Positions 23,149 through 33,495 of a stretch of 34,124 nt of DNA are shown here, piece after piece. The translations under genes and the position numbers were made by a program. Below the pieces are notes generated by a model. The model was not told the origin of the DNA and ran no database searches. It saw only the letters and a list, made by a program, of their open reading frames with translations. This DNA comes from Merdimmobilis hominis (GTDB lineage Bacteria; Bacillota; Clostridia; Oscillospirales; Ruminococcaceae). Each line of letters starts with the position of its first letter. The first letter of the stretch is position 1. Location of the stretch: NCBI RefSeq assembly GCF_900104615.1, contig NZ_LT629939.1, positions 1,976,200-2,010,323 of the forward strand, written 5' to 3'.

Positions 23149-24906
23149 TTGATTCCGGAACGCTTTATTGAAGAACTGAAATACCGCAGTGACATCGAAC
23201 AGGTCATCTCCTCTTACGTGCCCCTCAAACGCACCGGGCGGAACTTGAAAGGGCTTTGCCCCTTCCATTCAGAGAAGACGCCCTCTTTCACCGTCTACCC
23301 AGAGAACCAGTCCTTTTACTGCTTTGGTTGTGGGGCAGGGGGGGACGTGGTCACCTTCATCCGCAAGATTGAAAACCTGGAGTATGTAGAGGCGCTGCGC
23401 TTCCTGGCCCAGCGGGCGGGGATGACCCTGCCGGAGGAGGCGCGGGACGATGGGACCGCCCTTCTGCGGACGAAGATATTGGAGATCAACCGGGAGAGCG
23501 CCCGCTTCTTTTTCGACCAGCTGGCCCACGGGCCGGACCGGCGGGCCATCGCTTACCTGCGGGGCCGGGGCCTCTCGGATAAAACCATCAAGCGATTTGG
23601 GTTGGGATATGCCCCCAACACCTTTGACTCCCTGAAAAACCACCTGAAGGGGAAGGGGTATTCCTTTGAGGAAATGGCCGCCGCGGCGGTGGTGGGCAAG
23701 GGAAAAAACGGGGGCTATTACGATATGTTCCGCGACCGGGTGATGTTTCCTATTATCGATTTGCGGGGCAGCGTCATCGGCTTTGGCGGCCGTGTGCTGG
23801 AGGGGGACGGGCCCAAATACCTCAACTCCCCAGATACGTTGGTCTTTAAAAAGACCCGGAACCTCTTTGCTATGAATATCGCCAAGAACACCAAAGAGGG
23901 CTCTTTGATTCTGGCCGAAGGGTATATGGATGTCATCTCCATCCACCAAGCGGGGTTTGACAACGCTGTGGCCTCCCTGGGGACCAGCCTGACCGCGGAA
24001 CAGGCCCGGCTGATCTCCCAGTACGTGAACCAGGTGATCATCGCCTACGACGCTGACGGCGCCGGCCAGAAGGCTACCCGGCGGGCTATCAGCCTGTTTG
24101 AGGAGACTGGGGTAAAGATCCGGGTGCTTTCCATCCCGGACGCCAAGGACCCCGACGAATACATCAAGAAATTCGGCCCCGCCCGGTTTAAGCTCCTTCT
24201 GGAGGGGAGTGCCGGTGCGGTGGATTTTGAAATTGCCAAGCTCCGGCAAAAGTTTGACCTGGAGACCGCCGACGGCAAAGTGGCTTTCCTCAAGGAGTTC
24301 TGCTCTCTGATGGCGGGCATAAACAGCCCGGTGGAGCGGGATGTCTATATCATCCGCACCGCCCAGGAGCTCTCGGTCTCCAAGGAGGCGGTGGCCGACC
24401 AGGTGGCAGCTCTGCGCCGGCGGCGGGCTGGGGCGGCAGAGAAAAAAGCCCGGCGGGACATCCGCCCCTACAGCGAATCAGCCGCCGGCCAGCCCCGGGA
24501 TTTGGAGCGGAGCCGGAACATCCGCTACGCTTTGGCGGAGGACAAGCTGATCACCACACTGCTCAAGCACCCGGACTTCTACGATGCCATCGCCGCCAAA
24601 ATCCGGCCGGAGCAGTTTGTCACCCAGAAAAACCGGGAGCTGTTTGAGGCTTTGTGGCAGCGGCTGCAAAACCGGCAGGACATCGGGATGATGTCCCTCT
24701 CCGCTTTGTTGGAGCCGGAACAGATGGCCCGGGTCTCCTATCTGCTGGCATCGGCGGAAGGGGTGGCCTACACGATGCAGGAAGCTGAGGACTGCATGAA
24801 AACTATACTGGAATACCAATCGGTAAAAACACCGGATCAGGTCGCAGGCATGTCCAATGAGGAATGGCTGGAATACGCCAAAAGCCTGGCGGCCAACAAG
24901 AAATAG
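23149..24906 (+). CDS. dnaG: DNA primase
   Basis: Synthesises RNA primers at the replication fork together with the DnaB-type helicase. The 585 residues contain the zinc finger (Cys37, His40, Cys58, Cys61 in CPFH and CFGC), the catalytic core with the TOPRIM glutamate in AEGYMDVIS (about 258), the metal aspartates in [11 protein letters not shown] (about 300), and a C-terminal helicase-binding domain after the basic linker near residue 435. The start is TTG at 23149, with GGGGGGAG upstream; the first residues [16 protein letters not shown] are family-typical. It lies between dgt and rpoD, as in the classical macromolecular-synthesis operon. Confidence 0.97.
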   Translation: MIPERFIEELKYRSDIEQVISSYVPLKRTGRNLKGLCPFHSEKTPSFTVYPENQSFYCFGCGAGGDVVTFIRKIENLEYVEALRFLAQRAGMTLPEEARDDGTALLRTKILEINRESARFFFDQLAHGPDRRAIAYLRGRGLSDKTIKRFGLGYAPNTFDSLKNHLKGKGYSFEEMAAAAVVGKGKNGGYYDMFRDRVMFPIIDLRGSVIGFGGRVLEGDGPKYLNSPDTLVFKKTRNLFAMNIAKNTKEGSLILAEGYMDVISIHQAGFDNAVASLGTSLTAEQARLISQYVNQVIIAYDADGAGQKATRRAISLFEETGVKIRVLSIPDAKDPDEYIKKFGPARFKLLLEGSAGAVDFEIAKLRQKFDLETADGKVAFLKEFCSLMAGINSPVERDVYIIRTAQELSVSKEAVADQVAALRRRRAGAAEKKARRDIRPYSESAAGQPRDLERSRNIRYALAEDKLITTLLKHPDFYDAIAAKIRPEQFVTQKNRELFEALWQRLQNRQDIGMMSLSALLEPEQMARVSYLLASAEGVAYTMQEAEDCMKTILEYQSVKTPDQVAGMSNEEWLEYAKSLAANKK

Positions 24907-24917
24907 GGGGAATCAAT

Positions 24918-26006
<1,089 letters not shown>

Positions 26007-26094
26007 GCTATTTTCCCCTCTTTCATGGGAATAACAACATACCGGCAGGACATTCCGGCCGGAGGAAATGCACAATCCATACATGCTATAGTAG

Positions 26095-26131
26095 AAAAAG
26101 GGGCCATCCCAATTGGGATGACCCCTTTTTG
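26095..26131. terminator. Terminator of the dgt-dnaG-rpoD unit
   Basis: AAAAAGGGGCCATCCC pairs with GGGATGACCCCTTTTT (one mismatch) around AATT; symmetric, so it can act on both strands. It also closes the flavodoxin remnant side. Confidence 0.85.
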
Positions 26132-26228
26132 TTTTATTGTGCTGCAGTTGTGGGATGCTTGCCCCTCCATCTGGACAATTTTTCCCGCTGGCAATGATGG
26201 TGAGAAACCTGCAGATTATAATAGAACC

Positions 26229-26576
26229 CTATTCGGCCATCTTTTGGAATCCTCTGGTTCCATAGTGTGCTAAGGACACAAATAGGCCTATAATGGCAAG
26301 ATATTCCACAAAAAACAGAGGGAACGGTCGTTCAAAATCAAAGAAGATAAACCTGGTTGTTAGGAACATATCAGCAAGAAACTGATTCTTAAGGAAAATT
26401 ACATCATAGCTGTCGGGATTTTCAATTTGTTCGGTAAGCTCCGGTCTTGCGTTCTCCGAGCGCTCATTGTAGGCGAATTCCAAAAGAGGATCGTGTCAGA
26501 CGGGATACTCCTAGACCGTTTCAATACAGAATAGATCGCCGCTAGTTTCCTGCTGGATGAGTTGGGCGATATATTA
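26229..26576 (-). pseudogene. Decayed, 5'-truncated flavodoxin gene
   Basis: On the minus strand one frame reads YIAQLIQQETSGDLFCIETV, a stop codon, EYPV, a second stop, then HDPLLEFAYNERSENARPEL and TEQIENPDSYDVIFL. This is the order and spacing of a flavodoxin, where related proteins read QTGGDLFEI, YP, ENARPEL and DYDVIFLG. Beyond YDVIFL the similarity weakens (FLADMFLTTRFIFFDFE may reflect the WW-DMP loop). The N-terminal FMN phosphate loop is missing: upstream is a stop codon and a terminator hairpin. No ribosome site precedes the open part. The stretch is noticeably more AT-rich than its surroundings, as expected for a decaying gene. Confidence 0.65.
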
Positions 26577-26590
26577 ATTAGTTTTTTAAA

Positions 26591-26626
26591 CAAGGCGGCC
26601 ATCCACGGATGGCCGCCTTGTTGTTT
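26591..26626. terminator. Strong hairpin terminator after the zinc-ribbon gene
   Basis: CAAGGCGGCCATC (26591-26603) pairs perfectly with GATGGCCGCCTTG (26608-26620) around CACG. It lies 23 bases after the stop of the minus-strand zinc-ribbon gene. Confidence 0.8.
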
Positions 26627-26648
26627 GGAAACCCTAAGAGGCAAGGAA

Positions 26649-27647
26649 TCAATAAACGATATAGATGGGATCATCCAGGTCGTAGATAGGATCCCCAGCT
26701 TCATAACCATAGTCGCCCAAAACCTCAGCCCCTTCAGGGGTGAGACAGCCAAAACTGTCCAGCAGCTCCCGCTGATCGGTAATTTCTATATCATCCAGCC
26801 TCAAATAGACCACATAATAGCTGTATTCCGAAACCATGATACAGGCGGTGAAGTCCGAAGAGAGGGAGGAACCATCCAGGCTGTAATCCACCAGCCCGCT
26901 GCACCACAACTGCCCGTAGTCCTCAAAGTACAGCTCGTCGTCAAAGGTGATGGACAGGAACTGGGCGTCTGCGTCGGCGTACACAGCCAAGTTGGAGGCG
27001 ATGTCCATCTCCACAATATCATAGACCTGCTGTCTCCGATAGTCGGGGTCATCCAGCGGGGAACCAGCCGGGCGGGCATCCTCATAGGCCGGGGCACTGT
27101 AGGACGGCTCAGGGACGGCGGGTTCCGGACGAGGGGAGTCAAAACTGTCTTCCACAAATTCAAACGCCAGCTGGATGATGCTGATCAGCATGGGAAAGAA
27201 GATCAGCAGAAAAACGATAGTCACCAAACAGCCCCGGGGACTACCCTTTTTTGCGCGAGCATCCCGAGAGGAAGAGGTGGTGCGGCTTCGAAATGTCTTA
27301 GGCCGGACCTGTTCCGCCGCTTGGCTAAACTGCTCCAGGGTGGTCTTCACCCGCCCTTGGTCGCTGCTTCTGGCCTGGGAAGCAGCGCTTTTTTGCAGCT
27401 GTATCCTCTCCTGGGCCTTTTGATAGGTTTTGGGATCCTTGAGGCAGTGGCGGCAGTATCCGCCCAGCGAACCGGCACCCAATATCTCCCCGCAGCTGCG
27501 GCAGGTGGTCTCCGGCTCGGAGCTGCTGTCATAACGGGTGGTTTTATCGCAGAACTGACAATAGCGGGAAGCGTCCACCGGGGAGCCGCAGAAGGGACAG
27601 GTCTTGGCGTTGGGCGGCAGCGTGCGCCCGCACCGGGAACAGAACAT
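26649..27647 (-). CDS. Zinc-ribbon membrane protein of unknown function
   Basis: A 332-residue protein. Cysteine pairs CSRCG and CPFCG (residues 3-19), CQFC, CRSCG and CRHC build two or three zinc ribbons in the first 65 residues. A basic, Ser/Arg-rich linker follows, then one membrane helix (GCLVTIVFLLIFFPMLISII, about 150-170) and an acidic, Pro- and Tyr-rich domain, presumably outside. Such zinc-ribbon plus single-helix proteins are common in Clostridia without a known task; a sensory or scaffold role is only a guess. ATG at 27647 is preferred to 27653 because AAGGGG is seven bases before it and too close to the other. Confidence 0.8.
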   Translation of the reverse strand: MFCSRCGRTLPPNAKTCPFCGSPVDASRYCQFCDKTTRYDSSSEPETTCRSCGEILGAGSLGGYCRHCLKDPKTYQKAQERIQLQKSAASQARSSDQGRVKTTLEQFSQAAEQVRPKTFRSRTTSSSRDARAKKGSPRGCLVTIVFLLIFFPMLISIIQLAFEFVEDSFDSPRPEPAVPEPSYSAPAYEDARPAGSPLDDPDYRRQQVYDIVEMDIASNLAVYADADAQFLSITFDDELYFEDYGQLWCSGLVDYSLDGSSLSSDFTACIMVSEYSYYVVYLRLDDIEITDQRELLDSFGCLTPEGAEVLGDYGYEAGDPIYDLDDPIYIVY

Positions 27648-27764
27648 GGTCATTCCCCTTTCAGATGGTATTACTCTTAAAGACACAGAATGCGCTGGGT
27701 TTCGCTGGAAATCCCCCGCCCACGACCAAAGCTGAGGGGATAAACGGTAGGGGCGCGACGGGTT

Positions 27765-27793
27765 TTGACAAATTTTTCTTCTGTTTTTATATT
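27765..27793 (+). promoter_or_regulatory. Sigma-A-type promoter upstream of spoVT
   Basis: TTGACA (27765-27770), 17 bases, TATATT (27788-27793): close to consensus; leader to spoVT of about 160 bases. Confidence 0.65.
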
Positions 27794-27880
27794 AAAGATT
27801 CGGGGCACAAATGTCAATCAACCGGCAAAAATTCCCTTGTGTGGGCCCGGCGGAATTTCCGTTTTTTTCGGGTTTTGGCG

Positions 27881-27909
27881 GCATAATCCTTTGGGCGTTG
27901 TAAATAATA
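27881..27909 (+). promoter_or_regulatory. Candidate forespore sigma-G/F promoter of spoVT
   Basis: GCATA (27881-27885), 17 bases, AATAATA (27903-27909). This fits the sigma-G consensus GHATR, 17-18 bases, CATWHTA at all -35 positions and six of seven -10 positions. spoVT is a sigma-G gene in Bacillus. Confidence 0.5.
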
Positions 27910-27961
27910 GGAATAGTTCGGCGCGAACGATGGATTAGTCAATACAGGAGGTATATCATAG

Positions 27962-28501
27962 ATGAAAGCTACGGGAATTGTGAGAAGAATCGACGATCTG
28001 GGCCGTGTGGTCATCCCCAAAGAAATCCGGCGCACCATGCGCATCCGGGAAGGCGACCCCTTGGAAATTTACACCGACAACGACGGAGAAGTGATCTTTA
28101 AAAAATACTCCCCCATCGGGGAATTGGGCATCTTTGCTGCCCAGTACGCCGATGTGCTGTATAAAACCTCTGGCCTGCCAGTGGTGGTCTGCGACCGGGA
28201 TCATGTGATCGCCGTTGCGGGCATCCCTAAAAAGGAGCTGCTGGAGCGCCGGGTTTCCCCCGCCTTGGAAGAGGTGATGGAACACCGCAGAAGCTTTGCC
28301 TTCACCGATGACGGCCGCCGGATCCAGCCGGTGGAGGGGGTGGACCGGTACGCCATGGTAGCAGCCCCCATCGTGGCGGCGGGCGATGTGTGCGGCTCTA
28401 TCCTGCTGCTGGCCGGGGAGGGTGGAGGCCCTGCCGGTGACACCGAGGTCAAGCTGATTGCAGCGGCGGCGGCCTTTCTGGGCAAGCAGATGGAGGAATA
28501 A
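27962..28501 (+). CDS. spoVT: Stage V sporulation protein T
   Basis: Transcription factor that tunes forespore gene expression late in sporulation. The N-terminal AbrB-type DNA-binding swapped hairpin (residues 1-50) reads MKATGIVRRIDDLGRVVIPK, the hallmark of SpoVT, and the rest (about 55-175) is a GAF-like domain with VVVCDRDHVIAVAGIPKKEL and GSILLLAGEG. The 179-residue length matches. AGGAGG precedes ATG by about ten bases. The gene stands alone, with both a housekeeping-type and a forespore-type promoter candidate. Its presence indicates an organism descended from, or able to form, endospores. Confidence 0.96.
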   Translation: MKATGIVRRIDDLGRVVIPKEIRRTMRIREGDPLEIYTDNDGEVIFKKYSPIGELGIFAAQYADVLYKTSGLPVVVCDRDHVIAVAGIPKKELLERRVSPALEEVMEHRRSFAFTDDGRRIQPVEGVDRYAMVAAPIVAAGDVCGSILLLAGEGGGPAGDTEVKLIAAAAAFLGKQMEE

Positions 28502-28567
28502 TTCCCCTCTCTATCCAATAAATACGGGATTTTGCGCCTTTTTAAGCCTAAAATCCGAAAGAAAGAC

Positions 28568-28596
28568 TTGAATGTTGGGCGGAGTTGTGGTAAATT
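28568..28596 (+). promoter_or_regulatory. Promoter of the rimP-nusA-infB operon
   Basis: TTGAAT (28568-28573), 17 bases, TAAATT (28591-28596) with extended TGG, followed by a TATA-rich stretch. Confidence 0.6.
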
Positions 28597-28614
28597 ATAT
28601 ATATAGTACGCAAG

Positions 28615-28648
28615 ACGAAAGAGTGGGAAACGATTCCCGCTCTTTCGT
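28615..28648 (+). promoter_or_regulatory. Leader hairpin of the rimP operon
   Basis: A 15-bp stem (28615-28629 with 28634-28648, one G-U pair) around ACGA, right after the predicted transcription start and ending TCGTTT. Only a weak T run follows, so it may be an attenuator, a NusA-sensitive pause site or a stabilising 5' hairpin. Confidence 0.6.
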
Positions 28649-28703
28649 TTATGTAGGGCAAAATTGCGGGGGTCCCCTTGGGGGACGCCATGAGGAGGAT
28701 ACA

Positions 28704-29195
28704 ATGGCAGGCAGTAAAAAACCAAACACAGTGGCCGTCGCCACCCAGCTGGCCGAGCCGGTGATTGAGGAGATGGGCCTCATGCTGTGGGACGTCCGGT
28801 ATGAAAAGGAAGGAAGCTCCTGGTACCTTCGGTATTTTATCGAAAAAGAGGGGGGCGTCACCATCGACGACTGCGAGGCGTTCAGCCGCCGGATGAGCGA
28901 CATCTTGGACGAGGCCGACCCCATCAGCCAGAGCTATTACTTAGAGGTCTCCAGCCCCGGCATCGAACGGGCGTTGGTGAAAGACTGGCATTTTGCCCAG
29001 TACATCGGCGCCCCAGTCAGCGTGCGGTTAATCCGCCCTGTAGAGGGCGTCCGGGATTTTGTGGGGGAACTCACCGCCTATGAGGATGGCAAGATCACCG
29101 TCCTCCTGGAAGACGATGTGGAAATGACCTTTGACAAAAGCGAAGCTGCTTTTGTCAGATTGTATGACGACTTTACAACCGGAGGAGAAGAGTAA
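28704..29195 (+). CDS. rimP: Ribosome maturation factor RimP
   Basis: Binds the 30S subunit during assembly and aids maturation of the 3' head domain. The 163 residues show the N-terminal domain (EEMGLMLWDVRYEKEGSSWYLRYFIEK, then IDDCEAFSRRMSDILDE), the conserved YYLEVSSPGIERAL, and a C-terminal SH3-like domain. GAGGAGG precedes ATG. Its stop codon overlaps the nusA start by one base (TAATG), so translation is coupled. Confidence 0.95.
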   Translation: MAGSKKPNTVAVATQLAEPVIEEMGLMLWDVRYEKEGSSWYLRYFIEKEGGVTIDDCEAFSRRMSDILDEADPISQSYYLEVSSPGIERALVKDWHFAQYIGAPVSVRLIRPVEGVRDFVGELTAYEDGKITVLLEDDVEMTFDKSEAAFVRLYDDFTTGGEE

Positions 29196-30247
29196 TGAAC
29201 AGCGAATTTTTCGAGGCCCTCGCCCTTTTGGAGAAGGAAAAAGGCATCCCCATGGAGTATTTGATCGAGAAGATTGCCGGTGCGATCTCCATCGCAGTCA
29301 AGCGGGACATGGGCGGCAGCGAGGACAATGTGGTGGAAATTGACCCGGCGAACCAGCGCTTCTATGTGGCGGTCCGCAAAACGGTGGTGGAAGATATTGA
29401 AGACCCCACCACCGAGATCCTGATGGCCGACGCCGCCAAATACAACAAGCACGCCATGGTTGGCGAAGTGGTGGAAATCCCCTTGGAGACCAAGGAATTC
29501 GGGCGCATTGCCGCCCAGGCCGCCAAACACGTCATCCGCCAGGGCATTCGGGAGGCGGAGCGGGGCCAGCTGTTGGCCGAGTTCCAGAACCGGCAGTATG
29601 ACATCGTCACCGCCACCGTGCTGCGCCACGACCTCAAAAAAGGCAGCGTCACCCTGGAGATCGGCAAGAACGAAGCCATCCTCCCCAAAGCGGAACAGGT
29701 CCCCGGGGAGGAATACAACGACGGCGACCGGATTAAAGTATATGTGGTGGATGTCTCCAACGGGGAAAAAGGCCCCCGGATGATGATCTCCCGCACCCAT
29801 CCTGGGCTGGTTAAACGGCTGTTTGAAATGCAGGTGCCCGAGATCTACGACGGCACCGTGGAGATCAAGGCCATCAGCCGGGAGGCGGGGAGCCGCACCA
29901 AGATCGCCGTTTACTCCAAAGACCCCAACGTGGATGCGGTCGGCGCCTGCATCGGCCCCAAAGGCGCCCGGGTCTCCAGCATTGTGGATGAATTGGGTGG
30001 GGAGAAGATCGACGTGATCAAATACTCCGAAGACCCGGCGGAATTTATCTCCGCCGCCCTCTCCCCAGCCGAGGTGCTGGGTGTGGACATCGAGGAGGAG
30101 TCCCCCAAGAGCTGCAAGGTCACTGTGCCGGATAACCAGCTCTCCCTGGCCATCGGCAACAAGGGCCAGAACGCCCGCCTGGCCGCCCGCCTCACCGGCT
30201 GGAAGATCGACATCCGGCCGGAAAGCGGCTTCTACGGCGAGGAATAA
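29195..30247 (+). CDS. nusA: Transcription termination/antitermination factor NusA
   Basis: Binds RNA polymerase and nascent RNA to control pausing, termination and antitermination. The 350 residues comprise the polymerase-binding N-terminal domain (about 1-125, MNSEFFEALALLEKEKGIP), an S1 domain (about 135-200), and two KH domains with IGPKGARVSSIVDELGGEKI and AIGNKGQNARLAARLTGWKI. It ends soon after the second KH, without the acidic repeats of proteobacterial NusA, as usual in Firmicutes. It overlaps rimP by one base. Confidence 0.97.
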   Translation: MNSEFFEALALLEKEKGIPMEYLIEKIAGAISIAVKRDMGGSEDNVVEIDPANQRFYVAVRKTVVEDIEDPTTEILMADAAKYNKHAMVGEVVEIPLETKEFGRIAAQAAKHVIRQGIREAERGQLLAEFQNRQYDIVTATVLRHDLKKGSVTLEIGKNEAILPKAEQVPGEEYNDGDRIKVYVVDVSNGEKGPRMMISRTHPGLVKRLFEMQVPEIYDGTVEIKAISREAGSRTKIAVYSKDPNVDAVGACIGPKGARVSSIVDELGGEKIDVIKYSEDPAEFISAALSPAEVLGVDIEEESPKSCKVTVPDNQLSLAIGNKGQNARLAARLTGWKIDIRPESGFYGEE

Positions 30248-30308
30248 ACCCGCTGATTCCGCCCTATAAGGGCGTTTTCATACAACCCTGTAGGAAAGGA
30301 TGGTTGAC

Positions 30309-30578
30309 GTGCAAAATCGGAAGATCCCGGTCAGAATGTGCACCGGCTGCGGCGAGCAAAAGCCCAAGAAAGAGCTGGTGCGGGTGGTAAAAAGCCCCGA
30401 AGGGGAGATTTCCCTGGACTTGACGGGCAAAAAGTCCGGCAGGGGCGCATACGTCTGCCGGAATGTTGACTGTCTGAAAAAGGCGCGAAAGGCCCGCCGC
30501 CTGGAGCGCGCTTTCTCCTGCCAGATTCCCGAAGAGGTATACGACCGCATGGAGGAGGAAATGCAAAAAGGTGAATAA
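30309..30578 (+). CDS. rnpM: RNA-binding protein YlxR (RnpM)
   Basis: An 89-residue protein of the YlxR family; in Bacillus it binds RNase P RNA and is named RnpM. Signatures are PVRMCTGCGEQKPKKELVRV and the GRGAYVC segment. GTG at 30309 is preferred to ATG at 30300, because AAAGGA (30295-30300) is eight bases before the GTG but directly abuts the ATG. It overlaps the next gene by eight bases. Confidence 0.92.
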   Translation: MQNRKIPVRMCTGCGEQKPKKELVRVVKSPEGEISLDLTGKKSGRGAYVCRNVDCLKKARKARRLERAFSCQIPEEVYDRMEEEMQKGE

Positions 30579-30900
30579 CAACAGGATTCTTTCCACCATC
30601 AGCCTGTGCAAACGGGCCGGCAAGCTGCTATTGGGCTTTGACGTCGTGGGGGAGGCCATTCTGTCAGGAGAGGCCAAGGTGGTAATCATCGCCAGCGATC
30701 TTTCCCCAAAGACCCAAAAAGAGGTGGAACTTGCCGCTCAAAAGGGCGGGGTGCGGGTGCTCCCCATCCCCAGCACCATGGATGAGATTTGGCAGTTCGT
30801 AAACAAACGGGCCGGCGTACTGGCGGTAAGCGACCAGGGTTTGGCCGGCAAGCTGTGTGGATTGATTGACCACCAAGACAAGGAGGACGAGTGCTTATGA
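30571..30900 (+). CDS. rplGA: L7Ae-family RNA-binding protein YlxQ
   Basis: A 109-residue protein of the L7Ae/L30e/S12e family; B. subtilis YlxQ is of this kind and such proteins can bind kink-turns in RNA. The core reads [32 protein letters not shown] and [15 protein letters not shown]. It begins with GTG inside the end of rnpM and its TGA stop overlaps the infB ATG (ATGA), so the three genes are translationally coupled. Confidence 0.92.
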   Translation: MNNNRILSTISLCKRAGKLLLGFDVVGEAILSGEAKVVIIASDLSPKTQKEVELAAQKGGVRVLPIPSTMDEIWQFVNKRAGVLAVSDQGLAGKLCGLIDHQDKEDECL

Positions 30901-33347
30901 TGGATAAATACCGCGTACATGAAGTGGCAAAAGACCTGAATGTACCCAGCAAAGAGGTAGCAGATCTTTTGACCCAAAATACCGACAGCCCCAAAAAACA
31001 CATGACCGCACTGACCGAGGAAGAGCTGGACATCGTGTTTGACCACTACACCAAGCAAAAGGAAGTACGGAGCTTTGAAACCTATTTTAAACTAGGTGAA
31101 AAAGCCCGGCCCCAGCAGGCTGCCGCCCCGAAGGGCGAGGAGAAGCCCGCCGGGGAAAGCCGCTCCGCCCAGCAGGGCCAGCGTCCCCAAGGCCAGCGGC
31201 CCCAGGGGAATTCCCAGCAGCCCCGCGGCGGCCAACAGCGCCCTCAGGGCGACCGTGGCCCCCGTCCCCAGGGGGGGAGCCAGCCCCGCCAGCAGCAGGG
31301 CCGGCCAGCTCCCCGTCCTGCGGCACCTGCCCGCCCCGCTCCCGATCCCTCCAAACGGACTGACGATGGCACCGGTGTGCGCCATGTCGACATGCGGGCG
31401 AGCCATGTGGATTTGGACAAATACAACGAGCGGTATGAGCAGATTGCCCCCACCAACCTGGTGGCCCAGAAGGATACCGGCGTCAAAAAACAGAAGATCA
31501 ACCAGCGCTCTGCCCAGCGGGGCAAGCCGGTGCTGAGCCGCAAACAGAAGGAGGAGGAGAAACTCCGCCGCCTGGAACTGGAGCGGCAGCGCCGCCAGAA
31601 ACTGGAGATCACCATCCCCGATGAGATCACCGTCGGCGACCTGGCCCTGCGCCTGAAAGTCACCGCCGCTGAGATTGTCAAACGGCTGATGGGGGTAGGC
31701 GTCATGGCTTCGGTCTCCCAGGTGATCGACTACGACACCGCCGCCCTGGTGGCCATGGAAATCGGCGCCAAGGTGGAAAAGGAAGTGGTGGTCACCATTG
31801 AGGACCGGTTGTTTGTGGAAGAGGAAGACTCGGAAGAGAACCTCCAGCCCCGCTGCCCCATCGTGGTGGTCATGGGCCACGTCGACCACGGCAAGACCTC
31901 CCTTTTGGATGCCATCCGCAACACCAACGTCACCAGCGGCGAGGCCGGCGGCATCACCCAGCACATCGGCGCTTACCAGGTTCAGGTGAACGGCGAGCCC
32001 ATCACCTTCTTGGATACCCCCGGCCATGCGGCCTTTACCTCCATGCGGGCCCGCGGCGCCCAGGTCACCGACATCGCGGTGTTGGTGGTGGCCGCCGACG
32101 ACGGCATCATGCCCCAGACGGTGGAGGCCATCAACCACGCCAAGGCGGCCGAGGTGCCGATCATTGTGGCCATCAACAAAATCGATAAACCCACCGCCAA
32201 CCCTGACAAGGTGAAACAGGAGCTGACCGAGTACGGCCTGGTGCCCGAGGAGTGGGGCGGCGATGTGATCTGCGTTCCCCTTTCTGCCAAGACCGGCGAA
32301 GGGGTCAACAACCTGCTGGAGAATATTCAGCTGGTGGCCGAAGTCCAGGAGCTGCGGGCCAACCCCGACCGCCTGGCCAAGGGCGCAGTCATCGAGGCCA
32401 AACTGGACAAAGGCCGCGGCCCTGTGGCCACCATCCTGGTCCAGAACGGCACCCTGCACACCGGCGACATCGTCATTGCGGGCACCTCCCTGGGCAAGGT
32501 CCGGGTGATGCTCAACGACAAGGGGCAGCGGGTCCAGTCCGCCGGACCCTCCACCCCTGTGGAGATCACCGGCTTGGCGGAAGTCCCCTCTGCCGGCGAT
32601 ATCTTCAATGCCGTTGAGGATGAGCGCCTGGCCAAGGAGCTGGTGGAGAAGCGCCGCACCGAGGCCAAGGAAGAGGTCTTCAAGGCCTACCAGAAGGTCA
32701 CCCTCGACAACCTGTTCAGCCAGATCTCCGAAGGGGAGATGAAGGAGCTGCCCATCATTGTCAAGGCCGACGTCCAAGGTTCGGTGGAGGCAGTGAAACA
32801 ATCCCTGGAAAAACTCTCCAACGACGAGGTCCGGGTACGGGTCATCCACGGCGCGGTGGGCGCAGTCAGCGAGTCCGACGTGATGCTGGCCACCGCATCC
32901 GGCGCCATCATCATCGGCTTCAACGTCCGGCCCGACCCTGTCGCCCGGGACAACGCCGAGCGGGATGGGGTGGAGATCCGCCTGTACCGCATCATCTACG
33001 ACGCCATCGAGGATGTGCAGTCCGCCCTCAAGGGCATGCTGGCCCCCAAATACCGGGACGTGGACCTGGGCCGCGCCGAAGTGCGCCAGGTGTACAAGAT
33101 CAGCAATGTGGGCACTGTGGCCGGCTGTTATGTGGTGGAGGGTAAAATCACCCGCTCCGCCAACATCCGGGTGGTGCGGGACGGCATCATCATCGCCGAC
33201 GACAAGCTCTCCAGCCTCAAACGCTTCAAAGACGATGCCAAAGAGGTGGCAAGAGGCTTTGAGTGCGGCATGACCTTGGAGAAATACAGTGACATCAAGG
33301 AAGGCGACGTGTTCGAAGCATACATTGTGGAGGAATACCGCGACTAG
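30897..33347 (+). CDS. infB: Translation initiation factor IF-2
   Basis: GTPase that brings initiator fMet-tRNA to the ribosome and promotes subunit joining. The 816 residues start with an IF2_N domain ([20 protein letters not shown]), followed by a long Gln/Pro/Arg/Gly-rich linker (about residues 65-160), a second IF2_N domain ([20 protein letters not shown]), the G domain with [12 protein letters not shown] (about 326), DTPGH (about 373), NKID (about 427) and SAK (about 463), then domains II-IV ending in the fMet-tRNA-binding barrel. ATG at 30897 has AAGGAGG ten bases upstream; GTG at 30891 is too close to that site. Confidence 0.97.
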   Translation: MMDKYRVHEVAKDLNVPSKEVADLLTQNTDSPKKHMTALTEEELDIVFDHYTKQKEVRSFETYFKLGEKARPQQAAAPKGEEKPAGESRSAQQGQRPQGQRPQGNSQQPRGGQQRPQGDRGPRPQGGSQPRQQQGRPAPRPAAPARPAPDPSKRTDDGTGVRHVDMRASHVDLDKYNERYEQIAPTNLVAQKDTGVKKQKINQRSAQRGKPVLSRKQKEEEKLRRLELERQRRQKLEITIPDEITVGDLALRLKVTAAEIVKRLMGVGVMASVSQVIDYDTAALVAMEIGAKVEKEVVVTIEDRLFVEEEDSEENLQPRCPIVVVMGHVDHGKTSLLDAIRNTNVTSGEAGGITQHIGAYQVQVNGEPITFLDTPGHAAFTSMRARGAQVTDIAVLVVAADDGIMPQTVEAINHAKAAEVPIIVAINKIDKPTANPDKVKQELTEYGLVPEEWGGDVICVPLSAKTGEGVNNLLENIQLVAEVQELRANPDRLAKGAVIEAKLDKGRGPVATILVQNGTLHTGDIVIAGTSLGKVRVMLNDKGQRVQSAGPSTPVEITGLAEVPSAGDIFNAVEDERLAKELVEKRRTEAKEEVFKAYQKVTLDNLFSQISEGEMKELPIIVKADVQGSVEAVKQSLEKLSNDEVRVRVIHGAVGAVSESDVMLATASGAIIIGFNVRPDPVARDNAERDGVEIRLYRIIYDAIEDVQSALKGMLAPKYRDVDLGRAEVRQVYKISNVGTVAGCYVVEGKITRSANIRVVRDGIIIADDKLSSLKRFKDDAKEVARGFECGMTLEKYSDIKEGDVFEAYIVEEYRD

Positions 33348-33372
33348 CCCTTTGGAACAATACAACCGTGCT

Positions 33373-33465
33373 GTTGTCCCCTCTTCAGTAGGGAGGGCGG
33401 GGCGGCAGCTGAGCAAATAGGACAACCCGACTGCACCCGCTTCCCGCCGCCTGCGCGGTGGGAAG
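33373..33465 (+). other. Structured spacer between infB and rbfA
   Basis: GTTGTCC (33373-33379) pairs with GGACAAC (33420-33426), enclosing a smaller GC-rich hairpin. A second hairpin, 33440-33450 with 33455-33465 (11 bp, one G-U), ends 16 bases before the rbfA ribosome site. No T run follows either, so neither is a normal terminator. Confidence 0.5.
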
Positions 33466-33495
33466 TTGTGCTTTCTGGCAAAAGGAGGCAACAAC

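Larger units (their letters stand above)
27648..27961. other. Divergent intergenic region upstream of spoVT
   Basis: It separates the minus-strand zinc-ribbon gene from spoVT. It contains a half copy of the TAGGGGC palindrome (27748-27757) and two candidate promoters for spoVT. No convincing promoter was found for the zinc-ribbon gene. Confidence 0.5.

Noticed and set aside
26025-26273. 82-codon plus-strand frame after rpoD
   Set aside because: It runs straight through the rpoD terminator hairpin and has no ribosome site.
26562-27680. Plus-strand 372-codon frame
   Set aside because: Opposite the zinc-ribbon gene, whose paired cysteines and membrane helix are real; the frame starts inside a terminator region.
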